From Forficula auricularia (lineage: Eukaryota > Arthropoda > Insecta > Dermaptera > Forficulidae), in the NCBI GenBank assembly GCA_024734495.1, contig JALMQS010000722.1:62001-126000 (forward strand): a DNA stretch of 64,000 nt, read 5' to 3'. Numbering within the stretch: position 1 is the first letter of the stretch; each line of letters opens with the position of its first letter. This document shows positions 1-11,003 of this stretch, piece after piece. The position numbers were made by a program, and so were the translations under genes. The notes under the pieces were generated by a model. The model was not told the origin of the DNA. It did no database searches and was given only the letters and a program-made list of their open reading frames with translations.

Positions 1-187
1 TTTTGTTGATATATAATTTTCTTATATGTTGGTTGGCAGTTCAGTTTAATACCCTTGAAAGTATAACGTGACTTAACTGGACTTGGCATTATTAAAGTAT
101 CCTCTCTGGAATTGATTTAATATCACTTATTTATAATCGTATATTAATTGATAATTGAAAGGAATATTAGCAAGATATTATTTAAAA

Positions 188-3100
188 ATGAATTCCGTGA
201 TTATTGATTATGTTAATAGTGAAGAAGATGTAATTGTACAATTATGTAGAAGAATTGAAAGAATATGTAATGAATCTTTAAAAATTGATGAAGTTTTTAA
301 AGTTGGACTCTCAGGTATTTTAATATAATTTAACTATTCTAATTAAATCATATTATAAATAGAAGATTCATTAGAATTTTAAATTATAAACCACATTTTT
401 AAATATATATATTTTTCATCTTTTTTAATTAATTTATTAAAATATGTATTTAATATTGATCTTCGCTCTTTTTCTTAAAATCATTAAAAATTTTCTTTAA
501 ATAAAAATCGTTGTTCCCAACAAGGAATAATTTTATTAGAGAATTCATTTTCACTATTTTAATTTAATATAAAAAAATATAATATAATATTATATCTCAT
601 CAAAATATATCAAATTAAGTTAAAAGCTGTAACTAGAAAAAATTTGGGGGGGGGGGGGTAACTACCCACCAAGGGGTTAGGGGAGTATGGATTTACTCCT
701 AGGAGGAGTCAAGACCTTCCTGGTGTCCAGATTGATTTTTTTATCAAAGAGTATTAATCTTTTTGAACGTTTTATTTATATCCTGTAAACTTACTGGGCC
801 TCTGGTTCTGAGAGCATACCCGACGAGAGTTAGTTACTCCCGGGCCCAAGCCCCAGGCCCGAAAGGGGCCCAGCACTACCACTGTTAAATAAATTTTTGT
901 ACTACTAAAATCGATTACTTATTATTATAAATAAAAATATAAAATAGCAAAATTAGGTAACCAATAAGTAGGTTATAATGAAAAACAGTCCATAAATTAT
1001 TTAATTTTATTCAATTTCCGACGTTTCGGAGATTTTTCCTCTCCTTCTTCAGGGTATTGAATAGTTATTGATGGGTGAGTATAACTCGGTTTACAATATT
1101 GTTGCTATCACTGAAAGGAGAGACAAATGGGGACCGAGTTACACTCACCCATCAAAAACTATTGAAGAAAGAGAGAAAAAACTCTTCGAAACGTATGAAA
1201 TTGAATAAAATTAAATAATTTATCGACTGCTTTTCATTATAACATACTTATTTCGCTTACCAGTCCGTCTTTCCAAGAAAATAAATAAAATTAGGTAACA
1301 AAGCATATTAAGTTACGGTTTTATTTATATGTTAAATAATAAAATATTTCACAAATTGAAAAATTTAGTACTTTATTTGTCCCAGCATTGAGGGGCCTTC
1401 TGATTTGATTTTGCCCCAGGGCCCTTACGGTAACAGCTCTCCACGGGGCTCTCTGAGAGACCCCCAAAAGGGCCCCAGGGTTTGATCCCTCCCCATATTT
1501 CCACTAAGATGGAGAAAAAATGCGTTACTAAGTATAAATCATAAAAAATATCAAATAAAACCCGCAAATCACCCCCTCCCTCCAACACTTTTATGCCAAC
1601 GGAGTTGGAGGCCCCAACAGAGTCTTAACTACCCTATCGGGAAAGTAATTTGGTATTTTGCTAATGAACCCAAACTTATAGCTGGTTAAATCTTGAGCTT
1701 TGAATAATTCGGCCAATTTGGTAAAAAAAAATAATAATAAATAATTATTTTTTTTTTAGAAAAATTTGTCAAAACCTCTAATTTCATAATTATTGCTTCA
1801 ACTCCTTAGCTCGAAAATTGGTTACACATACCATTACATAAATCTAAACTTAAAAAAAACACACATTTTTCTAGACACAAAAACTTTTTTTTTTGGATAA
1901 ATCATAATTATTTATTTAGATTATATTAAATAAAATTTAAATATCAAGTGTGAGATTTATGTAGATTTATAGAACTTTTCAAATGTATATGTCTCAGAAA
2001 TGAATGATAATCTGTCTTGATTTTTAAACGCTTTATATTAGCTTCATTTGTATTTTTAAATGTAATAAGTAATCACTTGAAATACACATTTAATATTTAT
2101 TTCAAGTCATTACTTACTATACATCATGTATGAGTAGGACTTAACTCTATCTCGAAAAAACTTAATCATTAACTTATCAGGCTAACAAAAAAATCATTTT
2201 ATTTTAAGGAGGTTCAATGGCTTCATATTTAGTAAGAGGATTGCCAAAAATAGAAACCGATTGGTCTAAATGGAGATTATTTTTCTGTGATGAACGAGTA
2301 GTCCCAGAAGAAAGTGAGGATTCGACTTATGGATATTTTAAAACTAACCTTATTGGAAAAGTTCCACTAGAAGAAGACCAGTTTATTAAAATTAATCCCA
2401 ATCTAACAGGTAAAAACATACTTTAAATGATATATTATAATCAATATAAATTTACATATATTCATATATAAAATAGGAACATTTAATTTAAATGGAAAAG
2501 AACCATTCCCAAGAGTATAGCCAAAATGATCTTAAGGTAGTTCTTTCCCAAATGCAAAAATTCAAGAAGACTTCGAAACTTGGAATATTAGTCATTAAAA
2601 GCATAACAAACACACTGTTAAAACTTGAAGACGATTTACCACACCAAACATTAAATAATTGCGATTAAAAATGAAATTTTTTACAAATGGCAGATTGGGA
2701 AAGGGTGGAAAAATGATCATTATTTTATTTTTCTTCATTGAAGGACTTTCACCATCTTGATGAAAAACAAATATTTCTTAGAATAATATATTCGGAGTAA
2801 CTTAGAAAAAAATTGAAATTATTTACCTCGTAGTTTTGATAAATAAATAAGAAAAAAAATAACATATTTGGGCGATTATTTTTAGTGGAGGGGATATCAG
2901 AACAATCGCTTGGAAACGATCCATTCATAAAGAGGATATAGTAGTGTGAGAAGTATAGACACTTTAAAAAAAACATAACCTAAAATTTTAGAACCGTATA
3001 TACCGGGTGAGTTTTTTATATTGAGACAGTCTTATCACTCAAAAACAGTGCATTATATCAAAAAAGTTTCAAATAAAAGTTTATTTATATCGAGGGGGAA

Positions 3101-5084
3101 ACTAAACCAAGCTATTGTTTGTCGACGTAGAACAAGCTTTCAAGGTTATTTCAAGGTCAACTTCTGTTTTTTAAATGGAACCATATATTTTTTTTAAGTC
3201 ACCTTATTCTAAAAAAAAAACTGAACAACTTTCATAAGAACTATTTTTTATACGACATCAAATAAATAAAATACATGAATCAATTGGATCTAAAAAAAAA
3301 TCTTAATAATTATATTTAACAATTATTTAACTTAATTAGCAAATAATAATGATTAAATAATTAATAATTAAATAAATAATTATTAAATTGAAAGTCACAA
3401 CAATGAAAATAAGGGTTTATAATGAAATTAAAACTTCGTTATACTCAGATTTAAGAGATTATTTTCTACTTAATAGTTCTATTTAAAATTCTTGAGTTTT
3501 AAAAAGTTTATTTCTCGTGTCAATCCTATAGATAGTTATATTGCCTACTATAATAAAAATGTAGTATTTTTTTTTTGAAGACAGAATTGAAATGGCCTTA
3601 ATTAATGGTGAAGAAGTGTTATGGGGCTGCATTGATGCCGAGCGTTTTCCTAAAAGAAATACACCCTCACAAGGTTCATTTTATCTTGTTGTAAATCTGT
3701 TTAAAAAAAATAAGGAAATTGGAACTGGAATTCATCCAGAATACTTGCGATACACTCTGGAATGTCACAGAACATAGTCGGAAAATTATTAAATTATTAA
3801 TTATTATTAAATTATTTATTTAATAATTAAATATTTGATCATTATTATTTAATAATTAAGTTGAATAATTGTTAAGAATAATTATAATTTTGATTTATTT
3901 TTGAGATCTAATTTATTTAGTATTTTGTTAATTTGATGTCGTATAAAAAATAGTTATAGTGAAAGTGGTTCAGTTTTTTTTTGTAAATTTAGACAATGTA
4001 AAGAAAAATATAGGTTTCTATTTAAAAAACAGAAGTTGACCTTAAATTACCCTTGAAAGCTTGTCCTAGGTCGATAAAATATAGCTTAGTTTAGTTTCTC
4101 CCTCGATATAAATAAACTTTTATTTGAAATTTTTTTTGGTACTTACGTATTAACGCCACCGCAGATAGATTTGCCGGTTTTTAAATTTCGCCAATCTACA
4201 CCTAAAATTTTGTTTGGGAACTCATTTTTTATCTAATCAAACCGAGATCATAAACCGAACCTATTCAAGTTGTTTTTTGACAGAGGGGAACTGATTTATT
4301 CTATTTTATGATTTATCTCAAAAATTTTAGGTGTAGATTGGCGAAATTCAAAAACCGCCAAATCTAGCTGCGGTGGCGTTAAAACGTAAGTACCCTTTTT
4401 TTTATATAATGCAATGTTTTTGAGTTATAAGACTGTCTCAAGATAAAAAACTCACACGGTATATAGAATGGTTACGAGGCTAAAACTTTTCATATTAAAA
4501 AATGAAATAAATAATTAAACAAAATACATTCCAATTGAAATTCTCAAACTCTATAATTTTTTTTTCAAAACGACGTAGTTACTTATTAGTTAATCTATTT
4601 TATTTTATTTTATTTATTTATTTTTTAGCTGAAGAGGCTTCTAAAGATTATATACAAAAAATGTCAGTTCATTTCCCACCAGATTCATTACCAAGATTCC
4701 ATCTCCTTCTTCTTGGCATTGGCCCTGATGGGCATATATGTTCTTTATTTCCTGAACATAAGCTTTTAGATGAAACGTCTTTATGGGTTGGTTCTCTAAC
4801 GAATTCTCCCAAGCCACCATCTAGCAGGATTACTTTAACATTTCCAGTTATAAATAATTCTAAATTTATCATTTTTGCTCTTACTGGATCTGGTAAAGCT
4901 GATATTGTGAAGGTAGTTTAATTATACATTTTAATATGAAGATCACAAAATTAAAACTATAATGTATTTTTTGCAGAGGGTATTAAGAAATCATGAAGAT
5001 CTGCCTGCATCAAGAGTTAGACCCGAAAACGGTACTCTCTATTGGATATTGGATAAAGAAGCAGCCGTTCATTTTAACGGATAA
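188..5084 (+). CDS. PGLS: 6-phosphogluconolactonase, 4 exons
   Basis: Hydrolyses 6-phosphogluconolactone to 6-phosphogluconate, the second step of the oxidative pentose phosphate pathway, in the cytosol. Exons: 188-314, 2209-2409, 4629-4912, 4977-5084. All introns are GT-AG, phases join cleanly, and the product is 239 aa, normal for the family. Exon 1 joins exon 2 inside the family motif VGLSGGS (residues 39-45). Exon 2 carries FFCDERVVP. Exon 3 carries GIGPDGHICSLFP (139-151) with the conserved catalytic-type His at 145. Exon 4 ends RVRPENGTLYWILDKEAA, also family-typical. The start is the first ATG of exon 1. Introns 1 and 2 (1.9 and 2.2 kb) hold transposons; intron 3 is 64 bp. No coding damage seen. 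The identity is secure; the exact transcription start is not visible. Confidence 0.93.
640..890. other. GC-rich patch in PGLS intron 1, unknown repeat
   Basis: A run of about 13 G is followed by 240 bases much richer in GC than the surroundings, ending in GGGCCC-type clusters around 840-875. A second patch with similar GGGGCCC clusters lies at 1380-1640. Both look like pieces of a dispersed element. No terminal repeats or ORF were recognised. The remaining intron 1 sequence (1650-2200) is AT-rich and featureless to me. Confidence 0.3.
962..1286. mobile_element. fold-back element with hammerhead-like motifs, 13-bp target-site duplication
   Basis: Two arms (about 964-1060 and 1140-1262) are inverted copies of each other. 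The element is flanked by the 13-bp direct repeat AAAATTAGGTAAC at 949-961 and 1287-1299, which reads as a target-site duplication. Each arm carries a CTGAAGA...GAAAC motif: intact in the left arm (1020-1052, minus) and decayed in the right arm (1162-1195, plus). The same family recurs at 43644-43828, 44497-44695 and 44813-44895. No protein is encoded, so it is non-autonomous. Confidence 0.7.
1020..1052 (-). ncRNA. hammerhead-ribozyme-like motif
   Basis: On the minus strand: CUGAAGA, one unpaired A, stem II GGAGA/UCUCC closed by GGAAAAA, then GAAAC and GUC. Relative to the canonical hammerhead there is one extra base between A9 and stem II, and stem III is minimal. That is the style of the variants known from Penelope-like elements. 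Self-cleavage is not shown. Confidence 0.55.
3592..3777 (+). pseudogene. short ORF with DUF4817-like helix-turn-helix, centre of family C
   Basis: Encodes 61 aa. It contains ERFPKRNTPSQGSFYLVVN, which resembles the pattern FPNR..PS...F..V of the DUF4817 helix-turn-helix found in transposable elements. The second family C copy encodes the same peptide with in-frame stops on the minus strand near 34130-34370. A stop follows the remnant (YTLECHRT), so it is a fragment of a transposon protein and not a host gene. The domain assignment is from memory of the pattern only. Confidence 0.4.
4139..4393. mobile_element. MITE nested inside family C
   Basis: Terminal GTACTTACGT and ACGTAAGTAC are exact inverted repeats. 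The inverted similarity continues for roughly 60 bases (AACGCCACCGCAG against CTGCGGTGGCGTT). The second family C copy lacks this 255-bp segment at the same place, so it is a separate insertion. Confidence 0.7.
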
Positions 5085-5203
5085 TAATTGTGTTATAAAA
5101 GTTTTTCAACATTCCTGGATGTGTTTTTCACTTTTTATTTGTTAATTAATATATATTTTATTTGCCAGAGGTTATTATTATCTTTGGAATTTTTATTTTT
5201 CAA

Positions 5204-5209
5204 AATAAA
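5204..5209 (+). terminator. candidate poly(A) signal of the PGLS gene
   Basis: AATAAA about 120 bases after the PGLS stop codon, in AT-rich sequence. A plausible 3' end signal, but AATAAA is common by chance in this base composition. Confidence 0.4.
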
Positions 5210-5333
5210 TACATATATCATAAAGATAAAATGTGTTTTTTATTAAAATTTTCTAATAAATGAATACCAAATAAAAAAGATTCATTAAATTTACTTTTAT
5301 CATTTTTAGTTAAACTTCAATGTGCACTTAGAG

Positions 5334-5535
5334 CAGTGGTCGTCACACTTATCTGGTCAAGGGCCACATAGGACAATGTGAGGTATCACTACGGGCAGTA
5401 CACTTATGAATTGGGTATTTGACACCACCAATCAATTGACATACTTTTTATGAGCTGTCAAAACGCGATTCCCCCATAGATTTTGTATGGCAATAGCAAC
5501 CTGTGAAGTCACTTATTTGCCAACTCATTTATTGA
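5334..5535 (+). mobile_element. hAT-like terminal fragment
   Basis: CAGTGGTCGTCA at 5335 resembles 5' termini of hAT elements and recurs at 21810-21820. No matching right end was found, so this is a decayed fragment. The rest of 5085-5535 is 3' flank of PGLS with no further feature. Confidence 0.3.
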
Positions 5536-6205
5536 TTAAGGTAGTTGTTTCACCATATGGGTTTTCTTAGGATTTTTTTGAAATTTAGACAGATAAAATC
5601 TCTGGGTGGCAAAACGAAATTTATGAACAATATAGTACCGGAGATATTAAATTCCAAACAGAGTTTTTCAGACTTATACATTGCACGATATCGGAAAGTT
5701 TACATACATATTTAATTATAATTAAGAAACTCTTCTTACCATTAGTTATAAAAAACTAAACCAACATTAAACAATAACTAATACAATTTTTAAGAAAATT
5801 TTAATTCATAGTTACAACACAGTTTCTGAGATAATAATGAATAAATAATTAAAAATTTACACTAAAAACAAGCTGGCAACAAAGCATGTATTTAACCTAA
5901 AAAGTGGGTTAACTTTAGTAATTATTTTGACTTTTTTTCGCTTCAGCCATTGTCGCAACAGCTTTCAATCGCTTATCAAGAACATTTTGTTTTATAAATC
6001 TTCCTTTATAATGTACTTTATCTGAAATTCTATGAAAAAATATATACAAGCTCGGACAGTGTTGCCAGATTTGTCACATGAGCACCGGATTGGCTACTAA
6101 TCGTACATAAACAACAAAAACTTTTGGGATTATGAATCCTTATTGTCTGTTCTATATACTCTAGCATTAACTTTTTGCTAGTATGTCGCGAAACAACTAC
6201 CTTAA
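5536..6205. mobile_element. MITE family A, copy 1
   Basis: Begins TTAAGGTAGTTGTTTC and ends GCGAAACAACTACCTTAA, with TTAA at both ends, the target preferred by piggyBac-type transposases. The interior is AT-rich with no intact ORF. Other copies: 6956-7683, 13160-13614, 37710-38418. The outer 20 bases are nearly identical to those of family B. Confidence 0.75.
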
Positions 6206-6955
6206 GCAACTAAAAATCTAATTTTAGACTTAATTGAAAATTAATCAGGTTTTCAGGGCTAAAATAAAGTGTTTTTTTTTTTTAGAGAAGTTGTGTCTTG
6301 GAATTATTGGTTAATGGTGTCAACTACCCAATTGGATATTACTTAGTAACGTAGGTAGCATTATGTGAATGGGTGTGAATACATAATGTATATTGAAAAA
6401 AGATAGTAGGTATATTCAAATTTTTTATTTTATCCACAAACATGTTATTATTATTTATGTATTTTTTACTACGAGTATCATATGTAATTTAAGTGTTATA
6501 TGGTTTTGTACTTTTTTAATTATTTCTTCTCGTTGGCGTCTTTGGGACTACGTGTCTTCTAAATGAGTGGAAAAGCGATTGCGGTATTTATTTTTCAGTG
6601 TTCTGTCGTCTTTTGAGCAATCTTTTTTTTATGTTCTTGGGAACATAGTCTATTTAGTCAGATCCAATGTTAATTTAATATTATTTATTTTTATTTATTT
6701 TTGTTTGTATTATTGTGAAAGGGTCAACTTATTACCCGTCAAAAAATTTTCAGCGAATCCGGTTTTAACCCTCTCCGTAACCAGGCTCAATTGTCCTGAA
6801 AATCTATATATAGCTTTATTTTTTGTTAAGCGAGAATGTTGTAGGTTCTAGGTGAAACATGTTGAAATGTAAAAAAAGAAAATTTAAAATATAATGTGGG
6901 TTTCACTAAATACTCAGTAAAACCAACTTTATATTTTAAATTTTCTTTTTTACGC
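6206..6955. other. AT-rich spacer between two family A copies
   Basis: No gene recognised. The last 90 bases (about 6865-6950) form a hairpin whose arms pair GAAAATTTAAAATATAA with TTATATTTTAAATTTTC. The rest shows nothing I can name. Confidence 0.3.
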
Positions 6956-7683
6956 TTAAGGTAGTTGTTCCGCCAAATGCGTTTTCTTAGGATTTTTTTG
7001 AAATTCAGACAGATTATTATTTAAATACTTCTGCATCGATTGGTGGCAAAATGAAATTTATGAACAATACAGTTCCGGAGATATTAAATTCCAAAGATAG
7101 AGTTTTTCAGACTCTTATATTGCACTATATGGGATATCGGAAAGCTTACATACATATTTAATTATAATTAAGAAACTCTTCTTACCATTGTTATAAAAAA
7201 TTAAACCAACATTAAACAATAGCCAATACATATTTTAAGACAATTTTGATTCATAGTTACAACACAGTTTCTGAGATAATAAGGAATGAAAAATGTATAA
7301 AAAAAATTTACACTAAAAACAATTTGGCAAGAGCGAATTTATTTAACCAGCGAAAGATGTATAAAGCGCGCATGCGCTAGATTTTTACAAAATTATAATT
7401 TTCATAAGATGTAATGTAGGCGTTGGTTACATTTGTTGAAAAATAACAAAACGATTTTTATAGAAATAAATCGATCTTTAAAATGTATTTTATCTGTCAT
7501 TTTAATATAAAAATATTCAATCTCATACAATGGTGCCAGATTTGTCAAACGAGCACGGGATTAGCTAGAATTGGTACATAAACAGCAAAAAGTTTTGGTC
7601 TTTGAATCATGAATCCTTATTGTCAGTTCTATATACTCTGGCATTAACTTTTTGCTAGTATTGTCGCGAAACAACTACCTTAA
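6956..7683. mobile_element. MITE family A, copy 2
   Basis: TTAAGGTAGTTGTTCCGCC at the left and GCGAAACAACTACCTTAA at the right. Interior is collinear with copy 1. Length is 728 bp, so this is close to the full-length form. Confidence 0.75.
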
Positions 7684-8146
7684 AGCTTTAGCTTTATTCA
7701 GGTTTCCAAGTCAAATGTTTGCAGGAAAGCATTCATGAATCGTTCAACTGAAAACTTTTTTGTTTATTAGATAGCAACAATGGAATTAACCGATTGGTTA
7801 AAGAGCATGCCTTCTAATCAAGCTAGCACGACTCGCTGCAAATATTTGACTAGCTATAATCTGATCCCTACACTAATTTACACACACAAACACGCGAACC
7901 TCAATGGCCATGATGGGCTATAGTTCCCGAAGGCCCTTAAAAAAAACATTCTGTAAAATCTACACATAAATCAAAGGGTGACTATTTTTAAAATTATCAA
8001 ACTTATATTCATATTGTAAGAAAAATAAATAAATATAATCTTTTTTTAATTCTAAACAATATAAAACTTATTATTATTTTGTAATAATTTTTTAATATAT
8101 AATTAGAAAAATTTTTACCTTAGCATGTATAATATTTAGGTATATT
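7684..8146. other. intergenic, nothing certain
   Basis: 7770-7860 has a weak tRNA-like stretch (TTGGTTAAAGAGCATGCC) without a convincing B box. I see no gene or transposon end in the rest. Confidence 0.2.
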
Positions 8147-8661
8147 ATATCTGACCAAAAACATTAATGTGAAAAAGGGACCAAGTTCAGTACAAACGGC
8201 TTCGCCGACAAAAGAATTGATATCTAAACGGGTACCAAGTTGCATAACAGTTGCTTAAATCATAGCTATAGGGATGTACAACGTTCTGCAATTGATTTAA
8301 AAGAAAATTTGTTACGTTCTTTGATATTGAATTTTTAACTTGGCAAGTTATAATAGTCAATAAATTACATTTAATGTGATGATATTATTAATACAAACTT
8401 AAAATTTAACTTTGCTATTTGTTCTATTTTATACTACAAACAGTTTAGTTGGATATAAAACTTGCCAAGTTAAAAAATCAATATCAAAGAACGCAACAAA
8501 TTTTAGTTTAAATCAACTAAAGAACGTTGTACATCCCTATAGCTATGATTTAACGAACTTCTATGGAACTTGGTACCCGTTTAGATCTCAACTCTTTTTA
8601 TCGGCGAAGCCGTTTGTTTGAACTTGGCCTCTTTTTCACATTAATGTTTTTGATCAGATAT
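8147..8661. repeat. 515-bp fold-back element
   Basis: Arms at about 8147-8360 and 8450-8661 are inverted copies: CATTAATGTGAAAAAGG at the left pairs with CCTCTTTTTCACATTAATG at the right. Blocks GGCTTCGCCGA and TGTACATCCCTATAG are conserved in both arms. The centre is AT-rich. The open frame inside is a by-product of the repeat. Confidence 0.65.
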
Positions 8662-8739
8662 CATTAATTTTTGAAAAGTTTTATCCTTTGATTTATCTAA
8701 ATAAAATTTATTTAATTCATCCAAATCCAAATGTATTTT

Positions 8740-9370
8740 ATACATAGCAGTTAAATTTCACCTCTTTATTTTAGGTCCTGAAGAAGGGAAAGCTTCGGTT
8801 TTTCGATTTTATTCTTTATTAATGTATCAAGCTTTATCAGTATGCCAAATTTCAGAATTCTAGCTTGATTGTATTTTCACTATATGTTAATAAAGCCTAA
8901 AATAAATTTCACCCCTTGATTTTAGGGTCTGAAAAAGGGAAAGTTTCACGTTTTCGATTTTTCCCTTTAATTGTAGCCCAAACTACCAGTATGCCAAATT
9001 TCAGCATTCTAGGATCAGCGGAAGTTCTTTAGGTTTTTGATATGTTAAAAATGGCACTTTTCAAAGGTTAATAACTCAAGAACTATAATAGATTTATTCA
9101 TGAAATTTTGAATTCTAGGTGTTCTAGTGGGTCTTATTAGGCATGGAAAAAAATGTGTAAGTAATAATATTTGAGTTATGGAGGGGTCAAAAGTAGCTCG
9201 GAAATGGTTCGTGTAAATATACACATGGCTGGTGCGTCGCCCGTTTTTCCGAACCAGTGTGTCTAGATATTGTAAGGTAAAAATTCTATTACTTATAATT
9301 ATAAGTAAACTATTTTTAAAAAGAGAGGCCCTCTTCACTTTTTTTTCTATCCAATTAAATTTAAAAACCA
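8740..9370. repeat. diverged tandem repeat, about 165-bp unit
   Basis: Blocks starting near 8757 and 8919 share TTTCACC...ATTTTAGG..CTGAA.AAGGGAAAG and, further on, CAGTATGCCAAATTTCAG. A third, more diverged block follows to about 9370. No coding sequence is supported. Confidence 0.4.
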
Positions 9371-9402
9371 CCCTATAGAATAATCATGGCACCTTTTATG
9401 TG

Positions 9403-9655
9403 TTGGTGCAATGTGAAACATCTTTAATAAAGATAAAAGTAAATTAATATTTTATGAAATATTCGTGGTGTTGGTGCAAGGTGAAACATCTTTAATAAAG
9501 ATAAAAGTAAATAAATATTTTATGAAATATTTATTTATCATGAGTTGGTTTTTCTAGGTCACTTTTAAGGTGAAACAAGTGACCTAGAAAACCTAAATCA
9601 TAGTAAATTGATATTTCATAAAATATTTATATACTTTTATCTTTATCTAATTTCA
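9403..9655. repeat. short direct and inverted repeats
   Basis: TGAAACATCTTTAATAAAG recurs about 70 bases apart (near 9415 and 9482). A hairpin near 9546-9592 pairs TTTTCTAGGTCAC with GTGACCTAGAAAA. Part of its end (TGTTGGTGCAAGGTGAAAC) reappears inverted near 57820, so it is a dispersed family. Confidence 0.4.
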
Positions 9656-10191
9656 TTAAGCCAATGAAAAGAAAGGAGAGGAAAGGAAGAGTATGTGAAA
9701 TCGCAACCTACTTCTTTCGCTAATTATTTTAGTAGAATGGGTTAGTAAAAAATTGAAACTATTTTGAAAGACAATCGTTATATTTAATTTCAAATTATGT
9801 GATATAATAAAACATTCCAAATTTTTAAATTTAATATTTTTTTTTTAATTATAAATAGTTTAACATTGGTTATTTCATATAATATATTATATATAGAATG
9901 AAAAAGATTTTTTTTGAAATACATAGATAGTGTTTAATTGGTAAATATTATGAGGAATGTAATATATTTCTGAGACCTTATTTCTAATTTAAGTCATTGA
10001 GAATACTGATAGAATCTTTTATTATTATAATATTGAAATTTAATTAAATATTCATAATAGTTCAGTGTAGATAGAGAGACAAATTAAAATTAATTCTTAG
10101 CATATAATTGAAATAAATACAATAAACAGAAAATCAATCTTCTTTTATATCAATGTAATCAAGTAAATATCAGAAATGAGGCCATCTTGAA

Positions 10192-10414
10192 TAGCCGGAT
10201 ACTGACTGAGCGAGCAGCCTCGCGAGGCTGCCTCGGGCGTTTGCGGTAGAACCGTCCTGAGTGAACGCAGGACGCGCCTTTGAGCATTCACAAAAACCGA
10301 TGGATCGGGCCGAGGCAGCCTCAGACGAGGCAACGGGCACTTTTGCTTTGGTCGAGGCACGTACTGACCAAGGGGCTGGCCTCGCGAAGCAAACCCTCAG
10401 TCAGTATCCGGCTA
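10192..10414. mobile_element. GC-rich 223-bp MITE with perfect 19-bp terminal repeats
   Basis: TAGCCGGATACTGACTGAG (10192-10210) is matched exactly in inverse by 10396-10414. The body is rich in GC and CG dinucleotides, unlike the region around it. It sits inside a larger fold-back whose arms are about 10140-10185 and 10650-10700 (AATCAAGT.AATATCAGA). A further hairpin (GCTAGCCCA... at 10478 against ...GGGCTAGC at 10588) lies beside it. Confidence 0.75.
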
Positions 10415-11003
10415 ATGAATGGTCAATTCTGTCAATCTTTCGATTTAGTATTTACTCATGAGATCAAATCTGAAAACGCTAGCCCATATTTACACGTAGA
10501 ATTATTATTTATAAATTTACCTTTATAAATGCAAATTTTTATAGAATTCATTATAATTATACCAATGTATATTTATATCTGTAAATGTGGGCTAGCGTCT
10601 TAAAATTCGATAACTTGAGAAAGATATAAAATAAAGCGAAACATTGTCAGAGACCCCTATCTCTGATATTAACTTGATTATATTGATTAAAATAAGGATT
10701 TTATTATTTAATTTAATATACAATAATTTAATTCACAATGATATTAAAAATATGTTACATATAATAAAATATAAAAAAAAAATTAACAAATATGCCTATT
10801 ATAATAGTAAAAATTTACAAAAATTATAAAACAATCTCCTTAGGAGAGGAAGAAAAGATAAAAATACTTATATAATAAGCACTGTAAGTTAAGATCATGG
10901 TGAAAATATATAGTTATAGTCTAATGGACTATTCACCATAATCTTAGTCATAAATAAATTAACGTTACGGAAATTCGAAAAATTGAACTAAAAGTTGATA
11001 ACA

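Larger units (their letters stand above)
3001..4461. mobile_element. long-inverted-repeat DNA transposon family C, copy 1
   Basis: Ends are TACCGGGTGAG and CTCACACGGTA with a TA duplication on each side (2999-3000, 4462-4463). The inverted arms are about 550-600 bp long, leaving a short unique centre with the ORF at 3592-3777. It is inserted in a family B MITE and itself hosts a smaller MITE at 4139-4393. A second copy lies at 33721-34980. TA duplication fits the Tc1/mariner superfamily, but no catalytic domain is seen. Confidence 0.75.
2532..4495. mobile_element. MITE family B, copy 1, split by a younger transposon
   Basis: Begins TTAAGGTAGTTCTTTC at 2532 and matches the other family B copies (25192, 26988, 62297) up to about 3000. 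The element at 3001-4461 then interrupts it. The family B sequence resumes at 4462 (GAATGGTTACGAGGC) and is truncated near 4495 before its right terminal repeat. No ORF of its own. Confidence 0.7.

Noticed and set aside
1373..1588. 71-codon minus-strand frame rich in Gly and Pro
   Set aside because: Lies in a GC-rich repeat patch, has no domain or splice signals, and sits in a PGLS intron.
4669..4872. Minus-strand frame of 67 codons
   Set aside because: Antisense shadow of PGLS exon 3.
8412..8621. 69-codon frame
   Set aside because: Contained in one arm of a fold-back repeat.
8770..8800. Hammerhead-like CCTGAAGAAGGGAAAGC
   Set aside because: No GAAAC follows and no stem II can form; it is part of a tandem repeat.
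10145..10528. Three overlapping frames on both strands
   Set aside because: All are read through the GC-rich MITE with 19-bp terminal repeats; composition explains them.
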